From: JACMIU01 sp043763605
Lineage (GTDB): Bacteria > Armatimonadota > Armatimonadia > Armatimonadales > Armatimonadaceae
Length of the DNA stretch: 23,031 bases
Reading direction: 5' to 3'
Assembly: GCA_043763605.1 (NCBI GenBank)
Contig: JAYULM010000563.1
Coordinates: 1-23,031 of the forward strand
Shown: positions 9,059 through 17,787 of the stretch, piece after piece
Layout: each line of letters begins with the position of its first letter
Position numbering within the stretch: position 1 is the stretch's first letter
Notes under the pieces: model-generated
What the model was told of the DNA's origin: nothing
Databases searched by the model: none
The model's input: only the letters and a program-made list of their open reading frames with translations
Translations under genes and position numbers: made by a program

Positions 9059-10420
9059 ATGAAAACCACACGACGCTCTTTCGTTACCCTCTCGCTGGCG
9101 TGTGCGGCAACGGTGCTGTCGCCGGATTTTCTGGAAACATCCCACGCGCAGGATCTGGAATCGCTCGTAGACCAGAACGCGGTGTGGGAGCCGAATAAAG
9201 CCATCACCACCACGATCAAGGACGCCTTCCCGCCCGCAACGCTCTACGGGTTGGAGGATGATCGCATCCGACCGATTCCCGATAACTGGAAACTTGCGCC
9301 GGGACATTACCGATCCGATGTCCGCTCCTACTGTCTCCACGCCGGAACGTATGGACCTACAAAAGGCAGCGGCTACCTTATCTGCCCGCTCAAAGGCAGC
9401 CGTGCCTCCGTGATCGTCAATATCCTGGACCGGTCGCGGCAGTTTCCCGACATCGAACAAAGCGACGTTCAGCGTCTTATCTGGGGCATCGAGGACGGGG
9501 CGCAATGGGACTCGTTCAGCGATAAATACAAAGCACGGGTCGCGCCGCTACTCACCGGACCGGAGATCGCGGTACTCAACTTTCAACCCAGAATCGGCGG
9601 TCTCACCAACGAAGTCAAGAAAAAGTTCGGCGGGTTGATTCCCGGCGGGGCGAAAAAGATGGTGGACCAGTACGCCGAACTACGTAACAAGATCGTAGAC
9701 ACTCGCGTCTCCTATGCCGAACTCGAATCTATCGCCGTCAAATCCGGTGTCGCGCCATGGGGCAAGGACTCGCGCAAAGACGTACAACCGGGGGTGTGGG
9801 CGGCGGTCGGCAAAGGCTTCTACATGCGCGCGTTTCCCCAGGATTATTCAACCACGACGCTGGAAGTTTACTACGCCGCGCCCGCGAACCTGACCTACGA
9901 CGATAAGGGGCGCATCACCCGCTTCGACTCGGACGGACGTATCATCGAGACCGCATACGACGACACGCCCGCGACCGGGACTGTCGATGGGAAATCGGTC
10001 CCCATCTGGCGATTCAAGTCCGTCGTTTTCAAGAACCCCGATGGGCAAACGTATAGCGTCCCGAACAAAGGCTATATCGTCGCCGGTAGAGACACCGAAA
10101 CGCGCCGGGTACAGATCGCCGGACGCGGCAACCTCGCTTTTGCCCGCGCGTGTCCGCCGCCGAATAGCCTGGACGATATGAAACACTACAACGACGGCTT
10201 GAAAACCGCGACCGATCCGGCGGACATCAAAGGCAAGCGCGACTGGATCGACGATCACATGGGGCGCGTACTCAGCGCGTGGAACGCCGCGACCGATGCG
10301 TTAAACGGGTCGGATGAAGACGATTGCGGAAAACCAAAAGATTTCAACCCGTCAAGAAAACCCGCAAGCCCCGCGAACACGAACCAGCAACGCCTCGCGT
10401 TAAGCGGGTTTAAGAAATAG
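9059..10420 (+). CDS. exported protein of unknown function with a Tat-like signal
   Basis: This 453-aa protein begins MKTTRRSFVTLSLACAATVL, with a TRRSFV twin-arginine-like motif at residues 4-9 and a likely cut after SHA (residue 30). The segment YCLHAGTYGPTKGSGYLICPLKG, followed by DIEQSDVQRLIWGIE, resembles an N-terminal region seen in other large secreted bacterial proteins, but I know no function for it. Around residues 285-310 a YDDKGRITRFDSDGRI stretch looks like a short YD/RHS-type beta repeat. A GGAGG lies 12 nt before the ATG, which fixes the start. The acidic-to-basic low-complexity tail (DEDDCGKPKDFNPSRKP) is probably disordered. The stop is followed by a strong inverted repeat and the ppc 3' stub. 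Confidence 0.8.
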   Translation: MKTTRRSFVTLSLACAATVLSPDFLETSHAQDLESLVDQNAVWEPNKAITTTIKDAFPPATLYGLEDDRIRPIPDNWKLAPGHYRSDVRSYCLHAGTYGPTKGSGYLICPLKGSRASVIVNILDRSRQFPDIEQSDVQRLIWGIEDGAQWDSFSDKYKARVAPLLTGPEIAVLNFQPRIGGLTNEVKKKFGGLIPGGAKKMVDQYAELRNKIVDTRVSYAELESIAVKSGVAPWGKDSRKDVQPGVWAAVGKGFYMRAFPQDYSTTTLEVYYAAPANLTYDDKGRITRFDSDGRIIETAYDDTPATGTVDGKSVPIWRFKSVVFKNPDGQTYSVPNKGYIVAGRDTETRRVQIAGRGNLAFARACPPPNSLDDMKHYNDGLKTATDPADIKGKRDWIDDHMGRVLSAWNAATDALNGSDEDDCGKPKDFNPSRKPASPANTNQQRLALSGFKK

Positions 10421-10424
10421 AAGT

Positions 10425-10473
10425 GTGCCCGGCTTCAACCCGTGCTCTGCATCGCCGTCGCGACGCCGGGCAC
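10425..10473. terminator. inverted repeat, possible bidirectional terminator
   Basis: GTGCCCGGC (10425-10433) and GCCGGGCAC (10465-10473) are perfect complements, starting 5 nt after the exported-protein stop. The loop is the ppc-like 3' stub. No T-run follows, so the termination role is inferred from position. Confidence 0.45.
10436..10470 (-). pseudogene. 3' stub of a second phosphoenolpyruvate carboxylase gene
   Basis: On the minus strand this reads GVATAMQSTG followed by TGA. That matches the C-terminus GVAAAMQSTG of the intact ppc in this window. PEP carboxylases end in a conserved xTG tripeptide, so the match is meaningful. About 31 nt align with a single mismatch, and homology stops abruptly upstream of the Gly codon near 10470. 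It has the same orientation as the intact gene. Confidence 0.7.
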
Positions 10474-10510
10474 GGCGTATCCGCCAGTAAAACAAGCCGT
10501 TCCCGTCTCG

Positions 10511-10717
10511 CTATTTTGTGACCACGCCGTCGCGCGGGGCGCGCCGTCGCGGCTTCCCGTTAACTCTGGTACTTTGCTCAGGCAGGAAAGGATTAGGCGT
10601 AGTGGCTTTTGTCGCGGATGAAACGAGATCGCCCGTATAGCGACCGCTAAGCAGATCCTTCGCCAGCAGTTCCTCCTGCGCCATCAATTGCCTTTGCTTT
10701 TCGGATAAAACGTCCAT
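10511..10717 (-). CDS. small hypothetical protein
   Basis: A short protein of 68 aa from the ATG at 10717, or 72 aa from a GTG at 10729; AAGGGTGG upstream can serve either. It is not recognised. The first half (SEKQRQLMAQEELLAKDLLSGRYTGD) should be helical, and the second half is basic and probably disordered (STRVNGKPRRRAPRDGVVTK). It lies just inside the ppc 3' stub, alone and convergent with the exported-protein gene. Coding status is plausible rather than certain. Confidence 0.45.
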   Translation of the reverse strand: MDVLSEKQRQLMAQEELLAKDLLSGRYTGDLVSSATKATTPNPFLPEQSTRVNGKPRRRAPRDGVVTK

Positions 10718-10904
10718 CACGGCGACCACCCTTACCTTTCAAACAATATCTCTATGGCTTCCATTATGACTACAGAAAAAACCATTTCAATCACGGCGGC
10801 TGGGCAGGGCTCCCTCGTTCAGAACGATAAAAGTTTAGCATAGCGGTACGATGCATTGGTCATCCACTCCTTTTATGTCCCGGATAAATTCGTGGCGAAC
10901 CGGA

Positions 10905-11465
10905 CTAAGGATTGGGATACTGAACCGCCTCCCACCATGGAATAGTTTTTTGTCCACCGTTTCCAGGATAGGGGATTACGTTTTTCGACAGACCACCGCG
11001 TTGACTGATTAGTTTTCCAATCGCTAGCGATTTCGCCCCATCTTCGGAGATTACCTCCGCGACGATTTGATGCCCTTGAAAATCGTAAGCATCCACGTAA
11101 CCCGATTTTCCCATGCCACTACCACGCACGATACCGCGAGTAGCAATCACCGATCCATCTCGGGACCAGACAGCGTCCTCAATAAAGTTCCCATCTCTCG
11201 CATACATCCCACCGACTAAAATAGGCTGATGCAGGAACGTCTGCGGCTTCTCATAATCATGTACGTAGAACCATATTTCATTGTAGCGTATCGAGCTACC
11301 GTCCACGATAAACACAACCTCCCCTTTGCCAGCAGGTTGTGCAACTTTCACTGCGTCTATGGGAAACAGAGCATAGCAACCCACGTTAAATCCAACACAA
11401 ATTATTACAACCCCTGCGAATATCAGAAGTATCTTGCGGATTTTGAAATGAGGAGGTTGATTCAT
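10905..11465 (-). CDS. membrane-anchored hypothetical protein
   Basis: This 186-aa protein starts MNQPPHFKIRK and has a single hydrophobic segment at about residues 12-34, containing Cys30 in FNVGC. It is likely a signal anchor; the -3 residue (Asn) is poor for a lipobox, so a lipoprotein is less likely. The outer part has beta-rich sequence with EVVFIVDGSSIRYNEIWFYVHDY and a WSRDGSVIATRG phrase typical of WD40/beta-propeller blades, though only one is present. Base composition is more AT-rich than the neighbouring ppc. The frame remains open far upstream into ppc antisense of frame, but that extension is a shadow; the membrane-segment start is preferred. It lies 41 nt downstream of the ppc stop on the same strand. 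Function unknown. Confidence 0.65.
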   Translation of the reverse strand: MNQPPHFKIRKILLIFAGVVIICVGFNVGCYALFPIDAVKVAQPAGKGEVVFIVDGSSIRYNEIWFYVHDYEKPQTFLHQPILVGGMYARDGNFIEDAVWSRDGSVIATRGIVRGSGMGKSGYVDAYDFQGHQIVAEVISEDGAKSLAIGKLISQRGGLSKNVIPYPGNGGQKTIPWWEAVQYPNP

Positions 11466-11506
11466 GGACTCTGATACACATCCCCAAGGCGAATAGTTTC
11501 CTAATG

Positions 11507-14488
11507 CTACCCCGTGCTCTGCATCGCCGCCGCGACGCCGGTGATCGAGAGCAGGATCGCTTCCTTCCACGGCGAGTTGTCTCCGGCTTCGTCGCCCGAT
11601 TCGGCGATATACGCATCGTGGGAGTTCATCAGCGCGACCTGTAGCACGGAAAGCGGTAGTACGGCGGGGTTGCGTAGGTCTACCGTCGCGCGGACTACCG
11701 GGGCGTGGGCTAACAGCGCGCTCCCGGTCACGGTTTCTACGGCGCGGACCGTGCGCGTGTGCTCGCCGGACAGCAAGTCGTGGAACTTCGCGCCGACGGG
11801 ATCGGGGCAACGGTCGGCGTAATGCTTCGCCGTTTTCAAGTCGGCGCGGACCAGTTCCAACTGGGCGTTGTCCATCACCGTGCGGAAAAAGAGCCAGTCG
11901 CGGTAGAACGTGCGCAGGGTTTCGACGCGGGCGGGATCGTACTCGCCGCCGTCCGCACCACTGCCGGAACGGGACGTTCCGCTGACGAGGAAACTTTCCA
12001 GGGCGGAGCCGAGTCCGTACCAGCCGGGGACGATGTAGCGCGATTGTATCCACGAAAACACCCACGGGATCGCCCGCAGATCGTCCACGGACGCTAGGCG
12101 TCTGCCGGAGCGCGACACCGGGCGCGAGGCTATCGGCAGGCGCGAAATATGCTTGATCGGCGTCGCCTGCGCGAAGAACACCCAGAACTCCTCGTCCTCG
12201 TGCGCCATCGCGCGGTAGACTTTGCGCGATTCCACCGCCATGTCGCGCACGACCTCCTGCCACGACGTTTCTTCCCGTGTGCCGCCGGAAACTGAAACCG
12301 GCGCGGACGCCAGCAGTGTCGCGCCGACGATCTGCTCTAAGTGTCGGTGCGCGAGCGGGGGTAAGCCGTAGCGGAACGAAATCACTTCGCCTTGCTCCGT
12401 GAAGCGGATCTTGCCGCCGAACGTTCCCGGGACCTGCGACAGGATCGCGCGGCTGGCACGCCCGCCGCCGCGCCCGACGGTACCGCCACGCCCGTGGAAG
12501 AAGCGGAGCGTGATGCCCGCGTCGCGGCAAACATCCGACAGGCGCGTCTGCGTGTCGTGGAGCGACCAGTTCGCCGCCAGAAAGCCGCCGTCTTTCGACG
12601 AGTCGGAGTAGCCGAGCATGATCTCCTGGAAATCGCCGCGCGCCTTGACCTGTGTTCGGTAGGCGTCCGACGCGAACAGCCCGCGCATCAGCTCCGCGCT
12701 CCCGTTGAGGTCGTCTATCGTCTCGAACAGTGGCACGATGTCCAGTTCGCAACTCCAGTCTCGCGGAACGTTCCTTTCCGCTGTGCCACCCGCCCATCCC
12801 GCGAGTCCGGTCTCTTTCGCAAGCAGGAGCGGTTCCAGAATATCGGACACGCCGTGCGTCATGGAAATGATGTAACACTTCACCGCTTCGGGCGACAGGT
12901 GCCGACGCGCGGCGCGGATCACGGCGAAGACGGAAAGGAGTTCGCGCGTGCCCTCACCCAGATGCGGCATGGCATCGCGGGGGAGAAGCGGGCGGGGGTT
13001 GGCAAGTTCGCGGGTGAGCAACGCGACTTTATCGCTCTCCGGAAGATCGGCATACACCGTTCCCGGTGCGAGTACCCCGGCGGCGGTCAATATCTCGCCG
13101 ATGGCTCCCGCGTGCGCGTCGGAGTGCTGGCGAATGTCCAGCGGGGCGAGGTGGAACCCGAACGTTTGCGCCTGCGCGAGCAGGGCGAACACCCGCCCCG
13201 CGCCCGCGACGCTTTCGGCTTTGTTGCGCCGCAGGGCGTCCGCGACCAGCGCGATGTCGGCGACGAACGGTTCGGCACTGCTATACGCGTAACCGTCCTC
13301 GGCGTCCGGCAGATCATACTCCGAATCGGGGCGGGCGAGGCGCGTCAATGCGCGCAGGTTGGCTTGCAAACGGGCATGAATGAACAGCAGTTTCAGCGCG
13401 TAAGGTTCCGCCAGATATCGCTTCTGCCGCGCGCCGGAGAGCGGGACTTCGGCGCGGTCGGCTTCGATGGACGGCAGGAGCGGATCATCGGCGGCGATAC
13501 GTTTCGTGCCGATGGTCAGTTCGCGGCGCAGGGTGTCCACCCGCTCGATGTACCATTCCAGAATCAGCCGCCGGTGCTCCAGAAGGGTCCGCCATGTCAC
13601 CGCCGCCGTGACGTTCGGGTTGCCGTCGCGGTCCCCACCGACCCACGAGCGGAACGTCAGGAACGGTGGCAACACAAACTCCTCGCCGGGGTACGATTCC
13701 CCCAGCGCGTCGTGCAGGTCAGCGTGGAGCCACGCGGTGACGTTCAGGATGCTCTGCTTGAAGAAATACAGGGCGTTGCGCGCTTCCTCGGGGACCGTGA
13801 TCGGCGACGCCCGCAATTCGTCGGTCTGCCACAGTTCGGTCAGGGCACGTTTGAGTTCCGCCTCGGCGTCGCGCTTGCCGTAGGAAAGCGGCTGATGGAG
13901 GTTCGTCGCGCTGGCGGGCGCGTCGCGCTCCGCGAGTGCCACGGCGACGCGCCCCAGTTTATCGAGTACCGCTCGCCGACGCGCCTCGGTCGGGTGCGCG
14001 GTCAGCGTCGGGCAGATGTCCATCCGGGCGATCAACCCGCGCATCTGTTCGGCGGAAACGCCCTTGTCCTTCAATCGCCCGACCGATTCGCGCAGAGACT
14101 CGGGACGCGCGACGCCGCCGGTTTTCTCCTGCCGCGCCCGGTTCGCCCGCACGATCTCTTTCTGCTCGGCGGTGTTGAGCAACTGGAAAAGCACGGTGAA
14201 CGCTCGCAACACCGGCAGGGTACGCGCGGGATCGGCGAGACCGGGCACACGTTCGAGAAGCGTATCGGGATCGTCGCTCTCATTCACGGCGCGCGCAAGA
14301 TCCTGCAAAAGTGTGAGTGCCGCGTCGCCCTCCTGTTCGCGCAGAACGTCGGCGAGCATCCCGTCCAGCAGGTGAATATCGCCCACGTGCGTCGGTGAGA
14401 GACGGCTTTCGCGCAGGTCGGCGAGGATGGGAAGGGTTCCCGCGTAGGCAGGGGTGGAGTCAACGGAGGCGGTGGATTCGTCAGGCAT
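11507..14488 (-). CDS. ppc: phosphoenolpyruvate carboxylase
   Basis: PEP carboxylase adds bicarbonate to PEP to form oxaloacetate, refilling the TCA cycle. The 993-aa protein carries TAHPTEARRR with catalytic His165, the second signature GYSDSSKDGGFLAANW near residue 626, and the glycine-rich FFHGRGGTVGRGGGR loop near 663. It ends MQSTG, the conserved C-terminus that reaches the active site. It is longer than the E. coli enzyme (883 aa), within the family range. All key residues are present, so it should be active. The start MPDESTASVDS is supported by the parallel start MPDNST in the 5' stub at 20962. GC content matches the host-like sequence rather than the adjacent AT-rich island. Stubs of a second ppc lie on both sides. 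Confidence 0.96.
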   Translation of the reverse strand: MPDESTASVDSTPAYAGTLPILADLRESRLSPTHVGDIHLLDGMLADVLREQEGDAALTLLQDLARAVNESDDPDTLLERVPGLADPARTLPVLRAFTVLFQLLNTAEQKEIVRANRARQEKTGGVARPESLRESVGRLKDKGVSAEQMRGLIARMDICPTLTAHPTEARRRAVLDKLGRVAVALAERDAPASATNLHQPLSYGKRDAEAELKRALTELWQTDELRASPITVPEEARNALYFFKQSILNVTAWLHADLHDALGESYPGEEFVLPPFLTFRSWVGGDRDGNPNVTAAVTWRTLLEHRRLILEWYIERVDTLRRELTIGTKRIAADDPLLPSIEADRAEVPLSGARQKRYLAEPYALKLLFIHARLQANLRALTRLARPDSEYDLPDAEDGYAYSSAEPFVADIALVADALRRNKAESVAGAGRVFALLAQAQTFGFHLAPLDIRQHSDAHAGAIGEILTAAGVLAPGTVYADLPESDKVALLTRELANPRPLLPRDAMPHLGEGTRELLSVFAVIRAARRHLSPEAVKCYIISMTHGVSDILEPLLLAKETGLAGWAGGTAERNVPRDWSCELDIVPLFETIDDLNGSAELMRGLFASDAYRTQVKARGDFQEIMLGYSDSSKDGGFLAANWSLHDTQTRLSDVCRDAGITLRFFHGRGGTVGRGGGRASRAILSQVPGTFGGKIRFTEQGEVISFRYGLPPLAHRHLEQIVGATLLASAPVSVSGGTREETSWQEVVRDMAVESRKVYRAMAHEDEEFWVFFAQATPIKHISRLPIASRPVSRSGRRLASVDDLRAIPWVFSWIQSRYIVPGWYGLGSALESFLVSGTSRSGSGADGGEYDPARVETLRTFYRDWLFFRTVMDNAQLELVRADLKTAKHYADRCPDPVGAKFHDLLSGEHTRTVRAVETVTGSALLAHAPVVRATVDLRNPAVLPLSVLQVALMNSHDAYIAESGDEAGDNSPWKEAILLSITGVAAAMQSTG

Positions 14489-15208
14489 AGTGCCAGTATG
14501 TTTCGCCGGTGCGGGTCGCGTTTCCTTTGTCGAAACTACTACGTCAACATCTATCGCTTCGTGACAAGTCAGTATTGATGATAGAAGTGATTACATTTAG
14601 AACTGAGCAGTGCTGTGGAAAGATCATAACATGTTGACCGTACCGCCCCATGGTCGCATAACAGAGGAACGAGTCTTCCCAGCAAGAGCAACTGACATAG
14701 CCGAACAGTTATTTTCTGAAAATAGAAGAGAAAACGATGATCTCGATAGAACCATGCCCTAATAGAATGAAGGACTCGATAAATAGGTGAAGTAATAAAT
14801 GAAATATGTGGAAATTTGTTCGATTTACCGATATATGATATTGGGATCCGCTTGCTAAGCGCAAAAATCATTGTTGATAATGTCGAGCATTTTACTCCTA
14901 TCGAATTTCAAATATGTGAGCAAGGATTTCATAGACGCACACAGACTTCTATGTTCTTGATAAACGCATTTAAACAAGCGGGCAACATTTTAGCGCACGC
15001 TCATTTACCATCACTACCGATTCCGGGTTGTAGTCCTTGGAACCTTGCGATGGATAGCAACTTACCTTTAGGTCGTGAGCACGGCGGGCGGTTTCAGAAT
15101 CAGGATTGCCAGGCAGCGTCTTATTTTTACAGTAAATAGTTCTTAACAACTAATCTTTTAGTTCCTGGTGTAGTAATCTGCGCTTAGTGTAACCGAAATG
15201 AGGTTACG
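14489..15208. other. 720-nt AT-rich gap between ppc and the nuclease gene
   Basis: Composition drops sharply to AT-rich at about 14560, marking the left edge of the defence island. Two short frames are open here: 14569-14871 minus (100 aa) and 14816-15139 plus (107 aa, MFDLPIYDIGIRLL start). Neither shows a recognisable motif or a good ribosome-binding site, so I do not call them genes. The gap probably holds the promoters of ppc (leftward) and of the island (rightward), and perhaps remains of a lost gene or an RNA. Confidence 0.5.
15189..15207 (+). promoter_or_regulatory. hairpin overlapping the ribosome-binding site of the nuclease gene
   Basis: GTAACC and GGTTAC form a 6-bp inverted repeat with a 7-nt loop, ending 1 nt before the ATG. 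The GAGG ribosome-binding site (15200-15203) lies partly in the right stem. Either an operator for a regulator or an RNA hairpin that limits translation is possible. Confidence 0.4.
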
Positions 15209-17785
15209 ATGAACGGGCGAAAAATATCATTAAATAGGATCACTGATTTCATAATGGCAATGCAAGACACCAACTCATCTGCTAAACTGTCGGCTGATTC
15301 ATCCGTCGATGAAGTGTCGCTTGATATAGATTACGCGATAATTGAACACTTCTCTAGCCATCTCTACGGTTCACCCAACAAAGCTATCGAGGAGTTGGTC
15401 ACTAACGGTTTCGATGCGTTAGCACGGAGTGTGCGCGTCTATCTACCTGGACGCTTTATCGACAATCACGTCGTCGTTTGGGACAATGGCGAGTCGATGA
15501 ACACCGCTCGCTTAAAGGGACTCTGGCACATTGCGAATAGTCCCAAGGTTGGGGAACGAATCGCAACGAAGCCAGGTGTTGTGACACGTAAAATCATAGG
15601 TAAGTTCGGTATCGGTAAATTAGCAAGTTATACCGTAGGAGACGCGATAGCGCACCTTTGCAAATCTGAAGATGGATTTCGACTGGTCGAAATTGATTAT
15701 CGCGTTGTCAAAGACAAATTGAAAGTTCCAGACGGTGACAGAACTGGACGACCGGCTAGCGCATTTACAACGCCAATAAAGTCACTGACTGAGTTAGAGG
15801 CTCGACAGTATGCTGAAAAGCTATTTGTCACGAAGCCGGATTCGTTCGATAAGTTCTTTGACAGCGATACGTGGACTTTGGCAGTCATCTCTCACCTAAA
15901 AAGAAAAGACCTCCATCCAGCACGTCTTCGCTACGTGCTTGGCAACTCAATGCCTATCCGTCCTGACTTCGGAATATTTGTTGAGGAAGAACCAGTAGTA
16001 GCCCGTTTGGACAGAACAGGGAACTTCAAGAGGTGGAATTTTGGCGACGACGGCTTCAAGCAAGATTTACTCCAGAAATGGAATGAATCTAAGAGTAAGG
16101 GTGACGTCAGTGGAGACATTTCATTCGATAATAAAGTAGGTATTGACCCCAAAAATCCCCAAGCAAATGTTGCGTTCGTTACCCTTCCGAATTTAGGTCA
16201 AGTATGGGGGGATATAAGACTTTACGAAGACTCTTTGTATCACACTGGTGATGATGCAGAAGGGCGAAGTCACGGCTTTTTTATAATGGTTAGGTCGCGG
16301 TTAATCAATCCGATGGATGACAAAATGTTTCTGAATGAGCCATCATTCGGGACCTTCTACCGCTCCCAGTTTGTACTAAACATTGATGCATTAGATGCTG
16401 ACCTTCTCGCCGATCGTGAGCGACTCCGACGCGACACGAGTAAAGCCGACGAGCTGACTGTGTTGCAGAGGGCCGTCTATCAGTTAGTTCGCACCCAGTT
16501 TAATGCGGACGTGCAAGAGAAGGCTAAAAACGCATCGCCGAGTAGCAGGTTGCCTGTGTTTTCACGCGAGCAATTTATTGAACCATTGATGGCACTGCTT
16601 GCCCGGAAAGCGGCTACGTCCAACCAAATGTCGTTTGACTTCCGCACACCACAGGTGACCCCTCAATCTGCCGGAATTGATGAGCCTATGGCAGCACTCT
16701 CGCAAGATGGTAAAGGATTTACGGTGAACACTGCGCACCCCTTTGTCAAAGCACTAGAACAGAGGGCTGGAACGGGCGGAAGGGGTGCAGAAATAATGCG
16801 CGAGATTCATACCCTCGCTATTTATGAGGAGCTTTTTAAAGGTTTCCTTTATGAAATAAATCTTCCAGATGAAAAAGTGGATGCGATAGTTACTTGGCGA
16901 GACTCGATGTACAGGAATCTCGCCGAGGTGAGTCGTAGCGATGCTGAACAACTAATGGTTGAACTTAAAGAGTCTTCTTACCAAGGAGACAAGGTATTTG
17001 AAGGGGCTATAGTGTCCGTTTTGAAAGCTATGGGGTTTGTTGCCGAGCGGGACGGAGCATCCGGCAAGAAAGACATAGCCCTGCTCGCACCCTGCGGAGA
17101 AAAATCTTATAAGTTTACATTCGAGGCCAAAGGGAAGAAAGATGACGCGGGTCTTCCCAACGATGATGCCGAAATATCCAATGCGAACGCTCATAGAAAC
17201 GCAGTCAATGCTGAGCACTCTGTAGTTGTCACAAGGCGGTTCGCTGGGTTTGACCGACCACGCGCAAATGAAGTACCGACCATTCTACAAGAGTGCCGGG
17301 TTCAGCATTCAGATGATGGTAGGCAAGGTGTCGTCAGCATAATGCAGGTCGACGCGTTGAATTATCTACTCAAAGTTATGACGGACTACCACTATCCTTT
17401 GGATTTGGTCAAAGAAGTGTTCACCACAATCGAGACGCCTGTAGAAAAAATGGCTCGCATCAAGCAGTTTGACGAGCCGCTACACGGATTCGATTTTTTA
17501 GAGTTGTTGAATCGAATCTGGGAGGAGCAAAAAGAATTGGGAGTGGGAGAGGTTGTCTCGTGTCTTTCCATTTGGCAGAAATACTACCGATCAACACTTC
17601 CCGATTATAAGGAACTCTTCCAGAGTAAAATCAACGCTCTATACATATTGGCAAGTCCCTATGTGATACTGGAGCCTACCACGTGGAACGTTGGTCTACG
17701 ACAATCGCCCGAACGTGTAGCTACGCGAATTAGAGAGAGTTTTGCTCCGGTTGGTGTTATCGCCATTACGGGGACGGGAACGTAA
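15209..17785 (+). CDS. GHKL ATPase (MutL/MORC-like) fused to a PD-(D/E)XK restriction nuclease
   Basis: This 858-aa protein joins an ATP-driven clamp to a nuclease domain and is the likely restriction component. The GHKL fold spans about residues 35-200: N-box EELVTNGFDA (Glu61, Glu62, Asn66, Asp69), G1 box DNGESM (92-97), and G2 box GKFGIGKLAS (131-140). The usual DNGxGM second glycine is Ser96. A transducer-like region follows (HGFFIMVRSRLINP, near 355-410). The C-terminal domain has FEGAIVSVLKAMGF (Glu598), KKDIALL (Asp622) and FTFEAKGKK (Glu639, Lys641), the E-D-ExK pattern of Mrr-like endonucleases. GHKL proteins of this MutL/MORC type are known in restriction-modification operons. The ATG at 15209 has GAGG 6 nt upstream; ATG 15254 is the alternative. 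The methyltransferase gene follows after 2 nt. Confidence 0.85.
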   Translation: MNGRKISLNRITDFIMAMQDTNSSAKLSADSSVDEVSLDIDYAIIEHFSSHLYGSPNKAIEELVTNGFDALARSVRVYLPGRFIDNHVVVWDNGESMNTARLKGLWHIANSPKVGERIATKPGVVTRKIIGKFGIGKLASYTVGDAIAHLCKSEDGFRLVEIDYRVVKDKLKVPDGDRTGRPASAFTTPIKSLTELEARQYAEKLFVTKPDSFDKFFDSDTWTLAVISHLKRKDLHPARLRYVLGNSMPIRPDFGIFVEEEPVVARLDRTGNFKRWNFGDDGFKQDLLQKWNESKSKGDVSGDISFDNKVGIDPKNPQANVAFVTLPNLGQVWGDIRLYEDSLYHTGDDAEGRSHGFFIMVRSRLINPMDDKMFLNEPSFGTFYRSQFVLNIDALDADLLADRERLRRDTSKADELTVLQRAVYQLVRTQFNADVQEKAKNASPSSRLPVFSREQFIEPLMALLARKAATSNQMSFDFRTPQVTPQSAGIDEPMAALSQDGKGFTVNTAHPFVKALEQRAGTGGRGAEIMREIHTLAIYEELFKGFLYEINLPDEKVDAIVTWRDSMYRNLAEVSRSDAEQLMVELKESSYQGDKVFEGAIVSVLKAMGFVAERDGASGKKDIALLAPCGEKSYKFTFEAKGKKDDAGLPNDDAEISNANAHRNAVNAEHSVVVTRRFAGFDRPRANEVPTILQECRVQHSDDGRQGVVSIMQVDALNYLLKVMTDYHYPLDLVKEVFTTIETPVEKMARIKQFDEPLHGFDFLELLNRIWEEQKELGVGEVVSCLSIWQKYYRSTLPDYKELFQSKINALYILASPYVILEPTTWNVGLRQSPERVATRIRESFAPVGVIAITGTGT

Positions 17786-17787
17786 TT

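Noticed and set aside
11466..12878. Long upstream extension of the membrane-anchored hypothetical gene into ppc
   Set aside because: The extension lies out of frame inside ppc and is Arg-rich shadow sequence. The Met at 11465 starts just before a clear membrane segment.
12392..14398. A 668-codon open frame on the plus strand opposite ppc
   Set aside because: It is a GC-rich antisense shadow. The minus strand holds every PEP carboxylase motif, while this frame has Arg/Gly/Val-rich sequence with no recognisable domain.
14816..15139. 107-codon frame in the AT-rich gap as a controller protein
   Set aside because: No helix-turn-helix pattern, no good ribosome-binding site, and AT-rich DNA opens such frames by chance. 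Kept only as a note in the gap entry.
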